From the NCBI GenBank assembly GCA_964412395.1, contig CAYPOY010000183.1:1-10081 (forward strand): a stretch of 10,081 nucleotides of DNA. Reading direction: 5' to 3'. Every line of letters starts with the position of its first letter. Within the stretch, counting starts at the first letter, position 1. The position numbers were made by a program, and so were the translations under genes. This DNA is from CAYPOY01 sp964412395 (lineage in GTDB: Bacteria; Chloroflexota; Anaerolineae; B4-G1). Positions 6,684-10,081 of the stretch are shown here, in pieces. The notes beneath the pieces were generated by a model. That model did no database searches. It was not told the origin of the DNA and worked only from the letters and a program-made list of their open reading frames with translations.

Positions 6684-7732
6684 CCACTTACATACTGGCC
6701 TTCGCTGGTGCATTGGTGCTGGCCATTGGGGTTACCCCTGTCGCGCGCTGGCTGGCCCCACGGATGGGCGTGATAGACAGGCCCGAAGCGCGCAAAATCC
6801 ACCATCGTCCCGTTGGCCGTATGGGAGGTGTGGCCATCTATCTGGCCGTCGTCGCCGCGGCGCTTGTCCTGGGAGAGCGCTACAACTTCGCCCAGTTCGG
6901 GGTCATCCTCGTCGGCGCGACAGGCGTCTCATTCATGGGGCTGATTGACGACCGCTGGGAGCTGCGTCCACTGGTTAAAATGCTTGGTCAGACGCTCGCT
7001 GCACTGCTGCTCTACGCCAGCGGTATTTACGTCGGCACGTTCCACCGCCCGGTTCTGGATCTGATCGCGACGGTGCTATGGGTTGGGTATATCACCAACG
7101 CGGTTAACTTCCTCGACAATATGGATGGCCTGGCTGGCGGTGTTTCTGCCATCGCGGCCGCCTTCTTTGCCCTGATGTGCTCCTTCAGCGAGCAGTACCT
7201 GGTCGGGGCCCTCTCCATCGCCGTGCTGGGGGCCTGCTTGGGCTTCCTGTTCTACAACCTCAACCCGGCCAGCATCTTTATGGGGGACTCGGGATCTCTG
7301 TTCCTCGGCTTCATGCTGGCAGCCGTCGGCATCAAACTGCGCTTCCCGGATAACGTCACCTTTGTCACCTGGATGGTGCCGGTGCTGGTGATGGGGTTGC
7401 CCATTTTCGACACCACATTGGTCATCATCTCGCGCCTGCGGCGGCGTCTAAACCCGGCCACCACACCAGGTAAGGATCACATTTCACACCGCCTGGTGGC
7501 CGCAGGGATGACCCAACGCGAGGCGGTCCTGACTCTCTACGTCGTCTCATTCATTCTGGGTCTGCTGGCCACTTTCGTCACCCAGGCTTCTGTCCTGGAG
7601 GGCTATGTCGTCGGCGGCCTCGTCGCCCTGGCCGGTCTCTACGGCCTGTGGCGCGTGGAGCGTCCCCCGTTCTTCAAACCCCCAATCTCAAGTCCCGAGT
7701 CCCGAAGTCCAAGGCCCGCATCCAGCAACTAG
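6680..7732 (+). CDS. WecA/TagO-like undecaprenyl-phosphate GlcNAc-1-phosphate transferase
   Basis: This 350-residue, roughly 10-11 helix membrane enzyme of the PNPT (MraY/WecA) family starts lipid-linked glycan synthesis by moving a HexNAc-1-phosphate from UDP onto undecaprenyl phosphate. Family motifs in order: VIDRPEARKIHHRPVGRMGG (31-50), the Asp90-Asp91 pair in LIDDRWELRP (88-97), NAVNFLDNMDG (140-150), FMGDSGSLFLG (200-210), and DHISHRL (266-272). The last takes the place of the HIHH motif of E. coli WecA. The substrate is probably UDP-GlcNAc, but MraY-like or other HexNAc specificity is not excluded. ATG 6680 overlaps the ligase stop (ATGA), with GGAG at 6665-6668, so coupling is likely. 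The last about 15 residues (SSPESRSPRPASSN) are encoded by the period-7 repeat that continues past the stop, and are probably not functional. Confidence 0.92.
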   Translation: MTTYILAFAGALVLAIGVTPVARWLAPRMGVIDRPEARKIHHRPVGRMGGVAIYLAVVAAALVLGERYNFAQFGVILVGATGVSFMGLIDDRWELRPLVKMLGQTLAALLLYASGIYVGTFHRPVLDLIATVLWVGYITNAVNFLDNMDGLAGGVSAIAAAFFALMCSFSEQYLVGALSIAVLGACLGFLFYNLNPASIFMGDSGSLFLGFMLAAVGIKLRFPDNVTFVTWMVPVLVMGLPIFDTTLVIISRLRRRLNPATTPGKDHISHRLVAAGMTQREAVLTLYVVSFILGLLATFVTQASVLEGYVVGGLVALAGLYGLWRVERPPFFKPPISSPESRSPRPASSN

Positions 7733-7789
7733 CGTCCAGCATCGAGTAGCCAGTAACCAGCATCGAGAAACGAGGAGCGGAGTTCTGAG
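7690..7789 (+). repeat. degenerate period-7 repeat array across the wecA-like 3' end
   Basis: From 7690 the sequence falls into 7-base steps: AAGTCCC, GAGTCCC, GAAGTCC, one 9-base step, then ATCCAGC, AACTAGC, GTCCAGC, ATCGAGT, AGCCAGT, AACCAGC, ATCGAGA, AACGAGG, AGCGGAG. About thirteen related but imperfect units are present. It begins 42 bases before the wecA-like stop codon (TAG 7730-7732) and fills the 60-base gap to the next gene, where its last units supply the GGAG (7779-7782) used as Shine-Dalgarno. The phase and unit differ from the perfect array in the ligase gene. Confidence 0.7.
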
Positions 7790-7792
7790 AAT

Positions 7793-8653
7793 ATGAAAGG
7801 TATCATCACCATCGCCGGATACGGCACCCGTTTCCTGCCGGCGTCCAAAGCGGTTCCCAAAGAGATGTTCCCCATCGCTGGCATCCCGTTGATTCAGTAT
7901 CACGTGGAAAGCCTGGTGGCAGCGGGCATCACCGAGATCATCGTGGTCGTGCGCGGGGGTAGTGAGGTGGTCCAGCACCATTTTGCGCCCAGCCCCGACC
8001 TGGAACGGCACCTGGAGGCGTCGGGCAAACAGACGTTGTTGGAGGAAGTGCGGCGTATCTCCCGTATGGCCGACATCGTTTTCGTGCGCCAGCCCGAGAC
8101 GCTACCCTACGGCAATGCTTCCCCGGCCCTGGCCACCCGCCACTGGCTTAACCCCAACGAGCCATTCTACTACATGTTCGGCGACGACATCATCATCGGC
8201 GACGTGCCGGTGCCGAGGCAAATGCTCGATGCGTTCGACGAATTCCAGCCGGCGGCTGTCCTCGCCACGCAGCGCGTGCCGGACGAGGAGACACATCTGT
8301 ACGGCTGTATAGAACTAAAGCCCGGATCCGACAATGAGATGGCGCGTATCATCGAGAAACCTGAGCCGGGCACCGCTCCATCCAACTGGGTTCAGATCGG
8401 CCATTTCATCTTCACGCCCGAAGTGTTCGACGTGCTGGATGACCTGGAGCCGGGGCACGGAGGCGAACTGTGGATGGCCGACGCGGTTGACATGCTGGCG
8501 GCCCGCTCACCCGTTATCGTGCAGCCTATCGAGGGGTTGTGGATGGCCGCTGGAGACCCGCTGCGCCAGTTGAAGGGCTGCATTGAGATGAGCCTGCGGC
8601 GCGACGATATGCGGGACGGCCTGGTCGCCTACCTGCGTTCGCTGGAGTTGTGA
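7793..8653 (+). CDS. GalU-like UTP-glucose-1-phosphate uridylyltransferase / sugar nucleotidyltransferase
   Basis: This 286-residue protein is a GT-A-fold sugar-1-phosphate nucleotidyltransferase, making UDP-glucose or a similar NDP-sugar from a sugar-1-phosphate. The N-terminal loop IAGYGTRFLPASKAVPKEM (7-25) is the GalU-type nucleotide-binding and catalytic segment (Arg13, Lys23). FGDDII (129-134) carries the metal-binding Asp pair. IIEKPEP (186-192) and the GELWMADAVDML segment (224-235, Asp230) match the sugar-binding and second metal sites. One segment departs from standard GalU: where E. coli-type enzymes have PLGLGHA, this has LPYGNASPA (104-112), so the sugar or base preference may differ. 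GGAG at 7779-7782 lies 10 bases before the ATG. It supplies UDP-sugar for the glycosyltransferases of this locus. Confidence 0.88.
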   Translation: MKGIITIAGYGTRFLPASKAVPKEMFPIAGIPLIQYHVESLVAAGITEIIVVVRGGSEVVQHHFAPSPDLERHLEASGKQTLLEEVRRISRMADIVFVRQPETLPYGNASPALATRHWLNPNEPFYYMFGDDIIIGDVPVPRQMLDAFDEFQPAAVLATQRVPDEETHLYGCIELKPGSDNEMARIIEKPEPGTAPSNWVQIGHFIFTPEVFDVLDDLEPGHGGELWMADAVDMLAARSPVIVQPIEGLWMAAGDPLRQLKGCIEMSLRRDDMRDGLVAYLRSLEL

Positions 8654-8655
8654 CG

Positions 8656-8898
8656 ATGCCGGGCGCCGTCGTCGAGTGCTACGCGGGCACCTGTTACCCC
8701 GAACGCCCGCGCGCCTTCGTCTGGGAGGGGGAACAGGTGGCGGTGGAGGAGGTCGAGCGGCAGTGGCGCACGCTGGCTGGGCCGGCCTTCCGCGTCCGCA
8801 CTGCCGACAGCCGCCGCTTCACGCTGGCCTACGATGAGGTCGCCGACGACTGGGACGTCCAGCCGTGCCTGCTCCGGCCACCTGACGATGTTGGCTGA
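8656..8898 (+). CDS. small conserved-looking protein of unknown function
   Basis: An 80-residue product (M-PGAVVECYAG...) with no signal peptide or membrane segment. It is rich in aromatic, Arg and Glu residues: CYPERPRAFVWEGEQVAVEEV (residues about 13-33), then RQWRTLAGPAFRVRT and FTLAYDEVADDWDV. It looks like a compact beta-rich domain. The pattern resembles small DUF6504-like proteins, but from memory only, so I give no family. I chose ATG 8656 over GTG 8650 because GGAG at 8644-8647 is 8 bases from the ATG but only 2 from the GTG. It starts 2 bases after the GalU stop and ends 14 bases before the PrsW gene, so it is in the same transcript. High GC in third positions supports real coding. 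Confidence 0.72.
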   Translation: MPGAVVECYAGTCYPERPRAFVWEGEQVAVEEVERQWRTLAGPAFRVRTADSRRFTLAYDEVADDWDVQPCLLRPPDDVG

Positions 8899-8912
8899 GG
8901 TAGCACACCTAT

Positions 8913-9914
8913 ATGGCAATCCTGATCGGTATCCTCCTCGCTCTCGTCATCGGTGTCCTGCCGATGGTCGCCTACGCGCTCGTCCTGTGGTGGTTCGACC
9001 GCTACGAGAAGGAGCCACTGGGCCTGCTCATCGCCGCCTTCCTGTGGGGCGCGGTCCCCGCCATCATCTTCTCCCTTATCGCTGAACTCGTCCTGGACCT
9101 TCCCATCTCCTACTTCGTCGAGCCGGTGACTGCCAGTCTGATCGGGGCGGCTGTGGTCGCCCCTGTCGCCGAGGAGGTTTTCAAGGGGATGGCCTTGGTG
9201 CTCTTGTTTCTCTTCTTCCGCAAGGAGATTGACGGTCCTCTCGACGGCATCATCTACGGTGGGCTGGTTGGTTTCGGCTTCGCTGCCGTGGAGAACGTGC
9301 TTTACTTCGCCTCGGCGTTCGTGGAATCCGGGCTGGGTGGGCTCGCTTTGCTGACGGTGTTCCGCGCCTTGCTTTTCGGGCTCAACCATGCCATGTTCAC
9401 CGGTCTGACTGGGTTGGGACTGGCGCTGGCGTGCACTATGCCCGACTGGCCGGTGAGGGTTGGCGCGCCCGTCGCAGGCCTGCTGCTAGGGATGACGGCC
9501 CACGGCATCCACAACGGCAGTGTGATGCTAGGTGCTGAGTTATGCTGGCCCTGCCTGATCACCTTTGCTTCAGACTGGGGCGGTGTGTTGATTCTGCTCG
9601 CTGTGATTACCTGGGCCTCGGTGCGGGAGCAGCGCTGGATTGTCACCTTCCTGGCCGATGAGGTGGGACTGGGCACGCTGAGCCAGGAGGATTACGCCGT
9701 GGTGTGCTCCTATACCAGGCGGGTGGCAGTGCGGGCAAGCGCACTGTTCGGCGGCGACTTCAGGCACTGGTTGGACCTGGGCCGCTGCCACCGCCTGGCG
9801 ACAGAACTGGCCTTCAACAAGCGTCGTCTGACCCATTTTCCTGCGGAGAAGGATACGCAGGCGCGCGTCGTGCAATTGCGGAGACAGGTGAGGGGAATGA
9901 CCGATGAGCAATGA
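8913..9914 (+). CDS. PrsW-family intramembrane metalloprotease with cytoplasmic tail
   Basis: The 333-residue protein has about seven to eight membrane segments in residues 1-238 and a soluble tail to 333. PrsW signatures (PF13367) are in order: WFDRYEKEP (27-35), APVAEEVFKG (83-92) with Glu87-Glu88, FAAVENVLYF (123-132), LNHAMFTG (157-164) and HGIHNGS (197-203). The last holds candidate zinc ligands His197 and His200. In Bacillus, PrsW cuts an anti-sigma factor; the substrate here is unknown and none is visible nearby. The tail has a GTLSQEDYAVV segment (254-264) followed by an Arg-rich helical stretch, and ends in an Arg/Gln-rich helix. GAGGT at 8897-8901 supports ATG 8913. It may be a stress or envelope sensor rather than a polysaccharide enzyme. 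Confidence 0.93.
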   Translation: MAILIGILLALVIGVLPMVAYALVLWWFDRYEKEPLGLLIAAFLWGAVPAIIFSLIAELVLDLPISYFVEPVTASLIGAAVVAPVAEEVFKGMALVLLFLFFRKEIDGPLDGIIYGGLVGFGFAAVENVLYFASAFVESGLGGLALLTVFRALLFGLNHAMFTGLTGLGLALACTMPDWPVRVGAPVAGLLLGMTAHGIHNGSVMLGAELCWPCLITFASDWGGVLILLAVITWASVREQRWIVTFLADEVGLGTLSQEDYAVVCSYTRRVAVRASALFGGDFRHWLDLGRCHRLATELAFNKRRLTHFPAEKDTQARVVQLRRQVRGMTDEQ

Positions 9915-9984
9915 CAAATGTCCTGTCGCAGGGAGGATGCCCTACTTAAGGGGCCTGGAAGCCTGTGCTTGTGTGGTGAGATAG
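9904..9984 (+). CDS. 26-codon microORF, possible small protein
   Basis: ATG 9904 starts a short frame (MSNDKCPVAGRMPYLRGLEA...) ending in TAG at 9982-9984, just before the terminator stem. AGGGG at 9891-9895 sits 8 bases upstream, a credible Shine-Dalgarno, and the frame overlaps the PrsW stop. It contains three cysteines. There is no family match that I know of. At this length a chance ORF is quite possible, so this is a candidate only. Confidence 0.2.
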   Translation: MSNDKCPVAGRMPYLRGLEACACVVR

Positions 9985-10026
9985 AAAAAACCAGGGCCGT
10001 CGGGTTTGCTCGGCGACCCTGGTTTC
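9985..10026 (-). terminator. rho-independent terminator of the tRNA gene, likely bidirectional
   Basis: AAACCAGGG (9988-9996) pairs with CCCTGGTTT (10017-10025). The inner CG-T-CG (9998-10002) pairs with CGGCG (10011-10015) across one C-A mismatch and one G-T pair, with an 8-base loop (10003-10010). Read on the minus strand, the stem is followed by a T run (bases 9990-9985), a classic terminator placed downstream of the minus-strand tRNA. On the plus strand the trailing TTTCTT is weaker but could still end the operon. Confidence 0.8.
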
Positions 10027-10030
10027 TTGC

Positions 10031-10081
10031 TGGCGGGAGTGGATGGGAGTCGAACCCACCGCGGCCCGCTCTGCGCGGCCC
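10031..10081 (-). tRNA. selC: partial selenocysteine tRNA (3' part), running off the right edge
   Basis: Reading the minus strand towards lower coordinates, the sequence ends in an encoded CCA (10033-10031), preceded by G73 (10034). The acceptor 3' strand CCACTCCC occupies 10042-10035. The T arm is GTGGG-TTCGACT-CCCAT (10059-10043), with the canonical TTCRA T loop. Counting back from the T stem leaves eight, not seven, acceptor bases before the discriminator. That is the 8+5 helix of bacterial tRNA-Sec. A long GC-rich variable arm (10060-10081, visible part) also makes it class II. The anticodon lies outside the window, so serine or leucine tRNA is not strictly excluded, but neither gives the eight-base acceptor strand. 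Confidence 0.72.

Noticed and set aside
9912..9984. UGA stop of prsW read as selenocysteine because selC is nearby
   Set aside because: The frame after the UGA is open only as unstructured-looking peptide running into the terminator and tRNA. No bacterial SECIS-like hairpin is evident next to the UGA, and PrsW is already complete.

Overview
This 10,081-base, GC-rich window is bacterial and carries a plus-strand run of genes for building a cell-surface or extracellular polysaccharide. The organism is most likely a member of the Chloroflexota (Anaerolineae-like). That is inference, based on the very large O-antigen-ligase/TPR protein, the degenerate 7-base repeats, and the style of the PrsW and sugar-nucleotide proteins. 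Nothing in the window gives a direct taxonomic marker.

Layout. Bases 1-199 hold no secure gene: a possible C-terminal fragment of an upstream gene, plus a 10-codon upstream ORF with a strong Shine-Dalgarno. Bases 200-1324 encode a GT4 glycosyltransferase. A near-consensus sigma70 promoter overlaps its stop codon and drives a two-gene cassette: an MNT-type nucleotidyltransferase (1384-1710) overlapping a HEPN protein (1700-2119), the arrangement of type VII toxin-antitoxin modules. Then come an NAD-dependent sugar-nucleotide epimerase/dehydratase (2191-3168), a 1166-residue O-antigen ligase/polymerase-like membrane protein with C-terminal TPRs (3183-6683), and a WecA/TagO-like polyprenyl-phosphate GlcNAc-1-phosphate transferase (6680-7732). 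A period-7 repeat array runs from the 3' end of that gene into the gap before a GalU-like nucleotidyltransferase (7793-8653). After it lie a small conserved-looking protein (8656-8898) and a PrsW-family intramembrane protease (8913-9914).

At the right edge a minus-strand class II tRNA enters the window. Its eight-base acceptor 3' strand followed by G73 and an encoded CCA points to selenocysteine tRNA (selC). A hairpin with a T run on the minus strand lies just downstream of it and can also serve as the end of the plus-strand operon.

How the genes work together (inference from families): GalU makes UDP-sugar and the epimerase modifies a nucleotide sugar. The WecA-like enzyme loads the first sugar phosphate on undecaprenyl phosphate, the GT4 enzyme extends the chain, and the ligase/polymerase joins or polymerises the finished unit. 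The MNT/HEPN pair is an accessory insertion with its own promoter. The feature most worth testing is a tandem 7-base repeat inside the ligase reading frame. Because 7 is not a multiple of 3, loss or gain of one unit would frameshift the protein and remove its TPR domain.
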